From Dyella kyungheensis (GTDB lineage: Bacteria > Pseudomonadota > Gammaproteobacteria > Xanthomonadales > Rhodanobacteraceae), in contig NZ_JADIKC010000007.1 of the NCBI RefSeq assembly GCF_016905005.1, forward strand, positions 427,306 to 491,305: a stretch of 64,000 bases of DNA, in the 5' to 3' direction. Positions within the stretch are counted from its first letter, which is position 1. The number at the start of each line of letters is the position of its first letter. This document shows, one piece after another, positions 56,415 to 64,000 of this stretch. The translations under genes and the position numbers were made by a program. Below the pieces are notes generated by a model that saw nothing but the letters and a program-made list of their open reading frames with translations, was not told where the DNA came from and did no database searches.

Positions 56415-57851
56415 TCAGTACGCGCCCTTGCCGATCAAAACGGCCAGCGGCGTGCGGATCAGGATCAGCAGATCGAGCCAGACCGACCACGTCTTGATGT
56501 ATTGGATGTCGCATTCGACGCGCTGGCTCATCTTTTCCAGCGTTTCGGTCTCGCCGCGAAAGCCCTTGACCTGCGCCAAGCCCGTGATCCCTGGCTTCAC
56601 GCCGTTTCGTTGCATGTAGCCGTTGAGGCGCTCGCCGAATTGCCTGTTGTGTTCGATGGCGTGCGGCCGCGGGCCGACAACGGACATGTCGCCCTTGAGC
56701 ACGTTGAAGAGCTGGGGCAGCTCATCCAGGCTCGATGAGCGGAGGAACCGGCCAAATCGCGTCACGCGCTGGTCGGTGCGCGTTGCCTGGGTCACCGTAC
56801 CCGACTGTTCGTCATGCACGCGCATGGAGCGAAACTTCCAGACGTCGAATTCCTTGCCGCCCAACCCATGCCTCTTCTGGCGATAGATCACCGGCCCCGG
56901 CGAGCTAAGTTTCACGCCTACCGCCAGCAATAGCATCAGCGGCGCGAGCAGGACCAGCAGCACGCTGGCGACCAAACGGTCTTCGATCGCCTTGGCTACG
57001 CCCGCGTGACCTTCCACCCGGCTCCCACGAAGGGTAATGACGGGTACGCCGCCCAGCAGGGTCGCGTGATGATTGATGAGTTCATAGCCGAAGAAATCGG
57101 GAACCAATCGCACGGTGACCGGAACATCCAGCGTTTGCCGAAGAACTTGCTTGATGACGTTCTCCGCACGCATCGGCAATGCAATCCAAACCTGATCCAA
57201 CTCAGGCGTGCGGCATTGTTCGGCGAATTCTTCCATGCTACCGAGACAAGGTATGTCGACGATATCCACCTGGTCAGCAGGCGTACTGATGTAACCCACG
57301 ACTTCCAGACCCATCCAGGCATTCTTTCGGGCCGCCGAGACGATGCGTTGGCCTGCCTGCGTTCCGCCGACAAGCAGGACACGGCGTACGTCTACGCCAC
57401 GAGCACGGATGCTCCCGAGCACCCGGCGCAAGATCAGCCGCTCGAGGGTAAGCATGAGGCCGGCGGCAACAAACCATGCACCCGATGCGATGCGCGAATG
57501 GGTTTCCGTGGTCTTCAGCGCCCAGGCCGTCACGAGCAGAACGACGATGACGGCAGTCCAGGCGCCCCACAGGCGGCCAATCTCCAGCAGGCGGCGTTCG
57601 CCTCGCCAGCCGCGATAGATCCCTACTGCGGGAAAGATCACCAGTGCGAGCAGCACCGTCTGGATCAGGCCGTAGGAGTAGCGCACGCTTACTTCGAAAT
57701 GGCCGAGCTCAATCCGGTGGATCGCGAGTGCAGCCATGATGATCGTCAGCACATCGCCGATGCGCAGGGCGATGTCCAAGACTGCAGCGTGCTTCGAGAG
57801 AAACTGCGACTCTGCCCGCCTCAGCTGCGGAAAGCCTGGAATGGAAAACAT
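56415..57851 (-). CDS. Undecaprenyl-phosphate glucose phosphotransferase (GumD/WcaJ type)
   Basis: A 478-residue polyprenyl-phosphate hexose-1-phosphate transferase. Four N-terminal membrane helices, a cytoplasmic Rossmann-like part (VLLVGGTQAGQRIVSAAR) and the C-terminal catalytic domain: KAIEDRLVASVLLVLLAPLM, then VIYRQKRHGLGGKEFDVWKF, GRFLRSSSLDELPQLFNVLK and the GITGLAQVKGFRGET end. It starts the repeat unit by moving glucose-1-phosphate, probably, to undecaprenyl phosphate. The ATG at 57851 follows CGGAG; two codons upstream is a GTG. Confidence 0.93.
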   Translation of the reverse strand: MFSIPGFPQLRRAESQFLSKHAAVLDIALRIGDVLTIIMAALAIHRIELGHFEVSVRYSYGLIQTVLLALVIFPAVGIYRGWRGERRLLEIGRLWGAWTAVIVVLLVTAWALKTTETHSRIASGAWFVAAGLMLTLERLILRRVLGSIRARGVDVRRVLLVGGTQAGQRIVSAARKNAWMGLEVVGYISTPADQVDIVDIPCLGSMEEFAEQCRTPELDQVWIALPMRAENVIKQVLRQTLDVPVTVRLVPDFFGYELINHHATLLGGVPVITLRGSRVEGHAGVAKAIEDRLVASVLLVLLAPLMLLLAVGVKLSSPGPVIYRQKRHGLGGKEFDVWKFRSMRVHDEQSGTVTQATRTDQRVTRFGRFLRSSSLDELPQLFNVLKGDMSVVGPRPHAIEHNRQFGERLNGYMQRNGVKPGITGLAQVKGFRGETETLEKMSQRVECDIQYIKTWSVWLDLLILIRTPLAVLIGKGAY

Positions 57852-57998
57852 CACCACGCTCCGTCCATGTAACTGTTCACGTCAATCGCACAAGCCAGGG
57901 CGGGTTGCTCGACCCGTCCCGGCCTCGCGGCCAGCGTCGGCCAACCGAACATCGGTTGGCGCAGCCTTGTGTCTAAAGTGCCCCTCACCGGACGTCGC

Positions 57999-60200
57999 TC
58001 AGCCTGGACTGCTTCGATACTCGTAGTAGCCATACGAGTAGTAACCGGTACTACGACGTTCGACGGCATTGAAAACCGCGCCCTTGATCTGCACGCCGTT
58101 CTGCTCGAAGCGCTGCTTGGCCAGTGCGATCTCGCGCGCCTGGTTAAGACCGAAACGGATCACCAGCAGGCTGGTGCCGACGTGATGGCCCATGATCGCG
58201 GCGTCGGTGACCGCCAGGATCGGCGGTGTATCGATGATCACCAGGTCATACTGCGGCTTGATCGCCTCGAGCAGATCGGCGAAGCGGGCGTGCATCAGAA
58301 GTTCCGAGGGGTTCGGCGGCGCCTTGCCACGTGCCATGAAGTACAAGCCTTGGACATCCGGCACCTGACGCACGGCCTCTTCGACCGAGATCCGGCCGGC
58401 GATCAATTCCGAGAGGCCCCGGTCGGGGCGTCCGCCGACGGCGGTGTGCAGTGCGCCTTTACGGAGGTCGCCATCGATGAGCAGCACCCGCATGCCACCC
58501 TTGGCAATCACAGCGGCCAGATTGGAGGCAACGAACGTCTTGCCTGCTCCCGGGCTCGCGCCGGAGATCATCAGGACATTGTTCTTCGCCTCGATGCGCG
58601 CGAAGTGGAGGCTGGTGCGCAAACTGCGCAACGCCTCGACGGCCAGGTCGGCTGGCGCATTGACCGCGAGCAGCCGCTGGGTAAGGTCGGCGTGTGAACG
58701 CCGGCCATGCAGGAAGCTTTGCTTCTCCGCCACGCTGTTCGGAATCGATGCATACACGGCCAGGCCAAGCTGCTCGATGGCAGACGGGTCTTCCACACCG
58801 CGCCTGAGCATCTGCCGCAGCAGTACGAAGCCCACCGCCAGGAAGGCACCGAGAAATATGCTGCCAAGCACCAGCAGCGCCTTCTTTGGCTTGGCCGGCT
58901 TTGACACATCCACGGCTGCAGGATCGATCACGCGGACATTGCCCACGGTGCCAGCGCGTGCGATGTCGAGCTGTTGCGCCTGATTAAGCAGGCCGGTGTA
59001 GGTGGCATTGAGCACCTCGACGTCACGCGTCAGTCGCAACAGTTCCTGCTGCGTATCGGGCAAGCCGCCGACCTGTTTGTCGATGCCGCCCTTTTGCGCC
59101 TGAAGCTGGCCGATCTGCTCCAACAAGGCTTTGTACGCCGGGTGCGCCGCCGTGAACCGGCGCTCCATGTCGGCCTGCTGCATGCGCAACTGCTGGATGC
59201 TCGTCTCGATGGCCACGGCCTGGTCGAGCAGACCCTTGGTCTGAAGCGTGATGTCGACCGAACGTGCCTTGGTTTGAAAGGCATTGAGAGCGCTTTGCGC
59301 CTTATCGAGATCCAGCCGGATGCGCGGCAGTTGCTCGCGAACGAAGGCAAGGCTGCTGGCGGCTTCCGCCGAATTGCGGTCGACGTTCTGCTTTACGTAC
59401 GCCTGGGTGACATGGTCGAGCAGCCGCACGGCCAGGTCGGGGTTCTCGTGTTCGTACGACAGTTGAATGATGCCCGATTCCTTGCCCTGCTCCGCAGCGT
59501 TGATGTCTATCTGCAATCGGTTGATGACGGCCAGGGCCGTGTGGTGAACCACTTTGAAATGCGTGCCAGGATTGGCCCGAAGCTCGCGCACCTGGATGGA
59601 GATGCCATGGCCGCTGGCGAGATGGCCCACCCCGCCGGTCAGCATCACCTCGCCGTCGAAGTAGAGCGAATAGCCGCCTTGCTCGCCCGCAACGAGCAAG
59701 AGTTCCTTCTCCTCCAGCGAAGCCGGCACCTTCATCTGGAAGATATCAAGCTTGGATCCACCCCAGTCGTATCTGCTCATGCCGATTGGCGGAGACGCTT
59801 CATCCATACTCGAGGCCGCAACGAAATGACGTGCAAGCCAGGCACCGAAGATCGGTAAGTGATAGGGCGCCGCTTCAATCTGCAGGCCAAGCTCGTCCAC
59901 CGCTTTGCCGATGACCGAGCGCGAGGTGATGAGAGCGATCTCGGTGGTCGACTCTGAGCTCGAAGCACCGAGCGTCTGGGTGATCGCACTCAGACCCGGC
60001 AGACTTGGCACCTTTTGTTCCACCTGCACCAGCGCGTCGGCCTGGTAGATCGGCGTGCCGAGCACGGCATAGCCGACACCAAGCATGAGGAACATGCTGG
60101 TGACGATGCCTATAAGCCACTTGTGATCGACCAACGTTCCAAGCAGCTCCCGCAAGTCGACTGCATCGTCTTGCGGCGTGGTGGTTTCCGGTACAGCCAT
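57999..60200 (-). CDS. Wzc-like polysaccharide co-polymerase with tyrosine autokinase domain
   Basis: A 733-residue protein with a Wzz-type N-terminal part (two membrane helices, about 28-50 and 455-480, around a large periplasmic coiled-coil domain) and a fused cytoplasmic BY-kinase: Walker A SGASPGAGKT (Lys554), Walker A' LLIDGDLRKG and Walker B VIIDTPPIL (Asp657). The C-terminus ends in a Tyr-rich cluster (GYYSYGYYEY), the autophosphorylation site. It sets chain length and works with the Wzb phosphatase. Between gumD-like and wzb-like genes. Confidence 0.93.
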   Translation of the reverse strand: MAVPETTTPQDDAVDLRELLGTLVDHKWLIGIVTSMFLMLGVGYAVLGTPIYQADALVQVEQKVPSLPGLSAITQTLGASSSESTTEIALITSRSVIGKAVDELGLQIEAAPYHLPIFGAWLARHFVAASSMDEASPPIGMSRYDWGGSKLDIFQMKVPASLEEKELLLVAGEQGGYSLYFDGEVMLTGGVGHLASGHGISIQVRELRANPGTHFKVVHHTALAVINRLQIDINAAEQGKESGIIQLSYEHENPDLAVRLLDHVTQAYVKQNVDRNSAEAASSLAFVREQLPRIRLDLDKAQSALNAFQTKARSVDITLQTKGLLDQAVAIETSIQQLRMQQADMERRFTAAHPAYKALLEQIGQLQAQKGGIDKQVGGLPDTQQELLRLTRDVEVLNATYTGLLNQAQQLDIARAGTVGNVRVIDPAAVDVSKPAKPKKALLVLGSIFLGAFLAVGFVLLRQMLRRGVEDPSAIEQLGLAVYASIPNSVAEKQSFLHGRRSHADLTQRLLAVNAPADLAVEALRSLRTSLHFARIEAKNNVLMISGASPGAGKTFVASNLAAVIAKGGMRVLLIDGDLRKGALHTAVGGRPDRGLSELIAGRISVEEAVRQVPDVQGLYFMARGKAPPNPSELLMHARFADLLEAIKPQYDLVIIDTPPILAVTDAAIMGHHVGTSLLVIRFGLNQAREIALAKQRFEQNGVQIKGAVFNAVERRSTGYYSYGYYEYRSSPG

Positions 60201-60302
60201 GCTCGGTAATCCAGGATCTACTGCGGTAATTGGTTCGTGCTTCGCTTCAAAAATCCGTTCAGCTCACCCATCAGCGCTCATCGCCTGCTGCGGGCAGACA
60301 GA

Positions 60303-60755
60303 TCAGCGCGCCTGTAGGTGCGGTATCCAGCTTTCTACGGCTCGATCGATACGCTGATACACGTACTCGAAGGCTTCGCGCCCCAGGCGATAGGGATCGG
60401 GGATGTCGCCACGCTGCTCCCAGCGATCCAGCAACATCATCTTGCCGCTGGCTTCGGGCGCCATACGCATCAGACTCGCAACGTGCCCCTGCTCCATCGC
60501 CAGCACCAGGCCGGCATCCCGCAACATCGACGATGTAACTTGCCGCGCGCGGTGCCCTTCGCCTTCGATGCCGTTTTCGCCAAGAATTTCCAGCGCCAAC
60601 GGGTCCATGCGTTTGCCCACCAACGCGCCGAGACCGGCGCTTTGGACAGACGTGCCCTCGAAGGAGAGGCGGTGACGGAACATGTATTCGGCCGTGGGGC
60701 TACGGCAGATATTTCCGACACAGACGATCAAGATCCGCTTGAACACAGCCACCAA
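60303..60755 (-). CDS. Low-molecular-weight protein tyrosine phosphatase (Wzb type)
   Basis: A 150-residue phosphatase with the P-loop CVGNICRSP (Cys12 to Arg18 in CX5R) and the general acid Asp120 in DPYRLG. These enzymes remove phosphate from Wzc-like kinases. There is no ATG near the start: TTG (60755) or GTG (60752, 60746) must be used, so the exact N-terminus is uncertain, but the P-loop position fits the family. First gene of the minus-strand arm. Confidence 0.9.
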   Translation of the reverse strand: MVAVFKRILIVCVGNICRSPTAEYMFRHRLSFEGTSVQSAGLGALVGKRMDPLALEILGENGIEGEGHRARQVTSSMLRDAGLVLAMEQGHVASLMRMAPEASGKMMLLDRWEQRGDIPDPYRLGREAFEYVYQRIDRAVESWIPHLQAR

Positions 60756-61242
60756 CTATTCGAGTAGCGCAACGATATTGGGAGGTAACTCAGATAACGG
60801 CCGATGAGTCTGCGCCCTAGTCCGCTTCGTCACCATCGGACGAATCCGAAAAGCAGCGCCGATCGATGAACATGAACGCAACGTCGCATGCTCCAAACCG
60901 ATCGCATGACGTGTGTTTTTTTACCGCATCGATGCACGATGCTTGAAGATCAAAGTGGCCTTCTAATGCCTTTTTCAAGCAGCCCAACGAGATAGGCGAC
61001 GCTTCAATAAGCGCTTGCTTCGCTCCCGAAACTTGCTATCCACGGGAGCCATTTCAGACCAGCTTCGGCTACGACTTCTCTTATTCAATTCATCAGAGAA
61101 ATTGTGTCTACTTCACCTGGTTCTTCACCGGCCTTCGGGATCCATCCAAGAAGTCGTGTGTCGCTGCGCCAATAGCACCGTCAAGCAGCCATGCCGCTGA
61201 AGCGGGCACGCGCCAACCCCCTATTCGATACGCGACACACTC
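60756..61242. other. Divergent control region of the exopolysaccharide locus
   Basis: These 487 bases separate the two arms and must carry both promoters. They are less GC-rich than the flanking genes and include runs such as GTGTTTTTTTACC (60912-60924). A frame of 61 codons (61015-61200) has no family features. I see no JUMPstart/ops GGCGGTAG element and no clear CRP/Clp-type TGTGA-N6-TCACA site. Confidence 0.5.
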
Positions 61243-62343
61243 ATGAATCTACGTTCTGCCGCGGCGCTCGCCGTCTCTATCTTGCTTCTGCAAGGCTGCG
61301 CTTTGGCACCGGGCCAGTACCTTTCCACGAGCAGCTCAGTGGGCCGCGACGACGAATACAGTCGTGTCGACATCGTGCCGATCACACCCAAAATGCTGGC
61401 GATGGACAAAGCTGCGAAGTCGGCAGCGATCAATGCGCCGGAACTGTTCGCCTATACGCCGGAACCCTATCGCATTGGTGCCGGCGATACGCTCTACATC
61501 ACCGTATGGGATCACGCTGAACTGACCTCGCCCGCCGGCTCTCAACAACAGACGCTTGCCAATGGCCGTCTGGTTCGTTCGGACGGCACGCTGTTCTACC
61601 CCTATGTGGGCGAATTGCAGGTGTCCGGCATGACCATCGAAGAGCTGCGCAAGGCGATCAGCAACAAGCTGGCCAAGTACGTGGAAGATCCGCAGGTCGA
61701 TGTCAGCGTGATCGGTTACGGCAGCCAGCGGATCACCGTGCTGGGAGCGTTCGTCAAAACCGAACCGCAGCCGATCACCGCCATTCCCACCACGCTGGCT
61801 CAAGCCCTTGGCATAGCCATCATCAATACCGAGCAGGCGGATCTCTCCGGTCTGGTGCTTTCGCGCGATGGTCGTGATTACCCCATCGATCTCGACGCGT
61901 TGAACACCAGCAAGTCGATCGCGCGCGACATTTACCTCAAGCCGGGCGATCGCCTGTTCCTGCCGTACAACGATCGCCACGAGGCCTATGTCATCGGCGA
62001 GGTGAATCGCCCGATGACGCTCACCTTCAAGACGACCGATGTGACGCTTACTCAGGCGCTTGGCCGAGCTGGCGGCCTCAATCCAACCACCTCCAACGGC
62101 AACGCGGTTTACGTCATCCGCGGCATCGCGGATCTGGAGAATGTCAGAGGCACGATCTATCAGCTGAACGCGCGATCGCCTGAAGCCTTCGTTCTCGCCG
62201 ACCAGTTCAAGGTGAAGCCGGGCGATGTGGTGTTCGTGGGCCCCGCGGGCGTGACTCGCTGGAACCGCTTCTTGTCGCAGCTGCTGCCGATGACGGGCAT
62301 CATCAGCAACGCGGCAAGCGCAACATACAATCTCGACCGCTGA
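61243..62343 (+). CDS. Polysaccharide export lipoprotein (Wza/GumB-like)
   Basis: A 366-residue outer-membrane polysaccharide export protein. The signal has a lipobox LLQGC with Cys19. After about 90 residues comes the Poly_export domain YRIGAGDTLYITVWDH and then SLBB-type domains (VTVLGAFVKTEP, and AYVIGEVNRPMTL). The C-terminal helix that spans the outer membrane in Wza is expected near RWNRFLSQLLPMTG. Forms the channel through which polymer leaves the cell. First gene of the divergent arm. Confidence 0.93.
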   Translation: MNLRSAAALAVSILLLQGCALAPGQYLSTSSSVGRDDEYSRVDIVPITPKMLAMDKAAKSAAINAPELFAYTPEPYRIGAGDTLYITVWDHAELTSPAGSQQQTLANGRLVRSDGTLFYPYVGELQVSGMTIEELRKAISNKLAKYVEDPQVDVSVIGYGSQRITVLGAFVKTEPQPITAIPTTLAQALGIAIINTEQADLSGLVLSRDGRDYPIDLDALNTSKSIARDIYLKPGDRLFLPYNDRHEAYVIGEVNRPMTLTFKTTDVTLTQALGRAGGLNPTTSNGNAVYVIRGIADLENVRGTIYQLNARSPEAFVLADQFKVKPGDVVFVGPAGVTRWNRFLSQLLPMTGIISNAASATYNLDR

Positions 62344-63080
62344 TGTTACGGCAAGCCTGTCAGGGCGGACGAGGCGGGTTGGCGCTTGGGGGGCGATCCA
62401 GCGCCATGCGCTGGCGTTGGCCTGCACTGCTGCTCGCCGGTTGCGCGGCGACCGGCTCCCTTCTCGTTGGCTGCAGCAGCCTTTCGTATTCCACCATCGA
62501 CACCGTGCGCCTCGCCTGGCGAGGCTCGGCCAAGCTGGCGCCCACGGCCGAGCAAGTGCAAGCGAAGCCTTATTTTCAGCTGCAGGCGATTACCGCTCGT
62601 GGCAACGCCATTCTGATCCTGGGCAATGTCGTGGGTAGCCGCCAGTACTGGTATGGGGCGGACGGCGTTGCTTTGGTGTTGGAGCACGGTCGCGTGGTGC
62701 AAACCATGGGATTGCCACAGAACCTCGACCGCAGCCGGATCGATCACGGCGACGATCCCTTTGCACGTGGGTTGCAAAAGCTCACGGCGCCGACGGCTTA
62801 CGAGCGCACCGATGACTGGTCTCCCGGCTATCGCTATGGCGTGCCAGTGCACGCCGAACTGAAGCTATCCGGCGAGAACCGCGTCGACATTCTTGGTGTC
62901 TCGCGCCATGTGGTACTGGTTACCGAAGCGGTCTCGACGAGCGCTTCCCGCAACCGCGCCAACAACCGCTACTGGGTGGATCCGTCCGATGGTTTCATCT
63001 GGGTAAGCGAGCAGGAAGTCATGCCTGGCGTGGGCATCAAGCTTGTGCAATTGCGTCCCTATCGCGGTGATGAGCCTTGA
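62343..63080 (+). CDS. YjbF/GfcB-like lipoprotein
   Basis: A 245-residue lipoprotein of the YjbF/GfcB family found with group 4 capsule and similar systems. The start overlaps the preceding stop as TGATG; a Met 21 codons on (62406) gives a cleaner signal. Lipobox-like LLLAGC and LLVGC follow, and YQ-type segment SQYWYGADGVALVLEHGRVV and DPSDGFIWVSEQEVMPG mark the family core. Anchored to the outer membrane; role not defined. Coupled to the export gene before and the GfcC-like gene after. Confidence 0.85.
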   Translation: MLRQACQGGRGGLALGGRSSAMRWRWPALLLAGCAATGSLLVGCSSLSYSTIDTVRLAWRGSAKLAPTAEQVQAKPYFQLQAITARGNAILILGNVVGSRQYWYGADGVALVLEHGRVVQTMGLPQNLDRSRIDHGDDPFARGLQKLTAPTAYERTDDWSPGYRYGVPVHAELKLSGENRVDILGVSRHVVLVTEAVSTSASRNRANNRYWVDPSDGFIWVSEQEVMPGVGIKLVQLRPYRGDEP

Positions 63081-63865
63081 AGCGCCGCCACTCTCATCGG
63101 GTTGCTTTTGCGTTGATGACGGCAGGGTTATCGACGCTTGCCGCGCACGCCGTGGACGTCCAGATCAGCGGCGCCGTGACTCTACCCGGCATCAAGCAGC
63201 TCGCCGGGCATGCCCGCCTCAGCGATGCCGCGTTGGCCAGTCCGCTGCGCGAGGATGCCTACCCGCTCGGTGCGTCCTGGCAACGCACATCGCTACGCGT
63301 CGAACAATCTCGCCTCAAGGCTGGACTCATGTTCGAGCTGGACAGCGCGCAGCGACAATCGCAGCGCGACCACTTTCCCGCGTTGGCCGACACCATTGCA
63401 TCACTACGCGATTGGCTGGCACCGATGCCGGTGACGGGCCGGCAAGTGGCCTTGCTCGATCCTCGCTCGGTAGAAGTGAACGCCGCCGAGAACTGGCCTG
63501 TTGCCGATGGCGACGCGGTGCATTATCCGCGGCGCCCCAGCACCATCCGCGTGGTCGGCGCCGTGGTACGGACCTGTACGTTGCCGCTTATTACCTTGCA
63601 GGACGCACGCAACTATCTGGACACCTGCAAGCCGTCGCCGCTGGCCGATGGCGATTGGATCTTCGTCATCCAGCCCGATGGGCGCATCGCAAGACAGGGC
63701 ATGGGGCTGTGGAATCGTGGCTTGGCGATGCCACTGGCGCCCGGCGCGGTGATCTTTGTACCGCTGCGCGAGACGGGGCGACACGCCGTGTCGCCGGATC
63801 TCAATCGCGAGCTGGCGGCGTTTCTGGCTACGCAGCCGATCGGCGTGGAAGAGGACTCTCGATAA
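63077..63865 (+). CDS. GfcC/YjbG-like capsule protein
   Basis: A 262-residue secreted protein with a signal peptide ending AHA (about 24) and an SLBB-like arrangement: VDVQISGAVTLPGIKQLAG, then a helical part, and the second block RPSTIRVVGAVVR. The start codon is TTG within TTGA overlapping the GfcB-like stop. GfcC occurs with GfcB and GfcD in E. coli and relatives. Periplasmic; helps polymer export in an unclear way. Confidence 0.85.
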   Translation: MKRRHSHRVAFALMTAGLSTLAAHAVDVQISGAVTLPGIKQLAGHARLSDAALASPLREDAYPLGASWQRTSLRVEQSRLKAGLMFELDSAQRQSQRDHFPALADTIASLRDWLAPMPVTGRQVALLDPRSVEVNAAENWPVADGDAVHYPRRPSTIRVVGAVVRTCTLPLITLQDARNYLDTCKPSPLADGDWIFVIQPDGRIARQGMGLWNRGLAMPLAPGAVIFVPLRETGRHAVSPDLNRELAAFLATQPIGVEEDSR

Positions 63866-64000
63866 TGCGCAAATGGACAGGACGTCCTGCTGGACTGGCC
63901 AGCATGCGGCTTCGCCAACGTCACGGCTGCCTGTGGTTGGCTGGTGGCCTGCTTGCAAGCGTGGCGCATGCCGACAACGCACCCACACAAAGCGACTTTG
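63865..64000 (+). CDS. Start of GfcD/YjbH-like protein, cut by right edge
   Basis: An open frame begins MRKWTGRPAGLASMRL and continues to the end of the window. Residues 14-36 are a hydrophobic signal ending SVAHA. Its ATG overlaps the GfcC-like stop (TAATG). GfcD/YjbH is the usual next gene, an outer-membrane barrel protein, but too little is visible to confirm. Confidence 0.6.
   Translation, partial: MRKWTGRPAGLASMRLRQRHGCLWLAGGLLASVAHADNAPTQSDF

Noticed and set aside
61015-61200. 61-codon frame in the divergent exopolysaccharide control region
   Set aside because: No ribosome site, no motif, and it overlaps the promoter region; most likely chance.

Overview
The window looks like a chromosomal segment of a GC-rich gammaproteobacterium, most likely of the Lysobacterales/Xanthomonadales (Rhodanobacteraceae such as Dyella, Luteibacter, Frateuria or Rhodanobacter). 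The grounds are the protein style throughout, a SAH riboswitch before ahcY, an FNR/ANR-type box before a complete cbb3 oxidase operon, and REP-like elements of the pseudomonad/xanthomonad kind. The placement is inferred by eye, not from a database search.

Layout. Positions 1-10439 (minus) hold most of a giant type Va autotransporter with an ESPR signal peptide and at least four copies of a passenger module; its C-terminal barrel runs off the left edge. Next come an AraC-type regulator, an alpha/beta hydrolase and a TonB-dependent siderophore receptor with a Fur-like palindrome upstream. From about 15.3 to 26 kb lie housekeeping genes: a D-Ala-D-Ala carboxypeptidase, the ABC-F ATPase Uup, PEP carboxylase, an S9 peptidase, and ahcY behind a SAH riboswitch whose stem and pseudoknot both pair perfectly.

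Positions 26.0-34.8 kb (minus) are one tightly coupled operon for cbb3 cytochrome c oxidase: ccoN-O-Q-P, a small membrane protein, ccoG-H-I-S and a TauE/SafE-like (DsbD_2-type) protein. Most junctions are ATGA overlaps. A perfect TTGAT-N4-ATCAA box precedes ccoN, and divergently metF has a long palindrome over its probable -10. The oxidase operon therefore sits between ahcY and metF, two methionine-cycle genes that are often neighbours in related bacteria.

Positions 35.9-48.9 kb carry a DUF4124-type secreted protein, ilvE, an OmpR/EnvZ-type two-component pair, a small secreted protein, rimK with a retropepsin-like partner, tRNA-Gly(CCC), a FecR/DUF6600-type protein with a very long Gln-rich tail, thiS-thiG-trmB and an SLC13/RCK_C transporter.

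Positions 48.9-64.0 kb are an exopolysaccharide locus of Wzx/Wzy type. The minus-strand arm runs from a Wzb phosphatase and Wzc tyrosine kinase through a GumD/WcaJ-like initiating transferase, flippase, four glycosyltransferases and polymerase to a PAP2 phosphatase. The divergent plus-strand arm has a Wza/GumB-like export lipoprotein followed by GfcB-, GfcC- and (cut by the right edge) probably GfcD-like genes. Together they would build, polymerise, export and control a surface polysaccharide.
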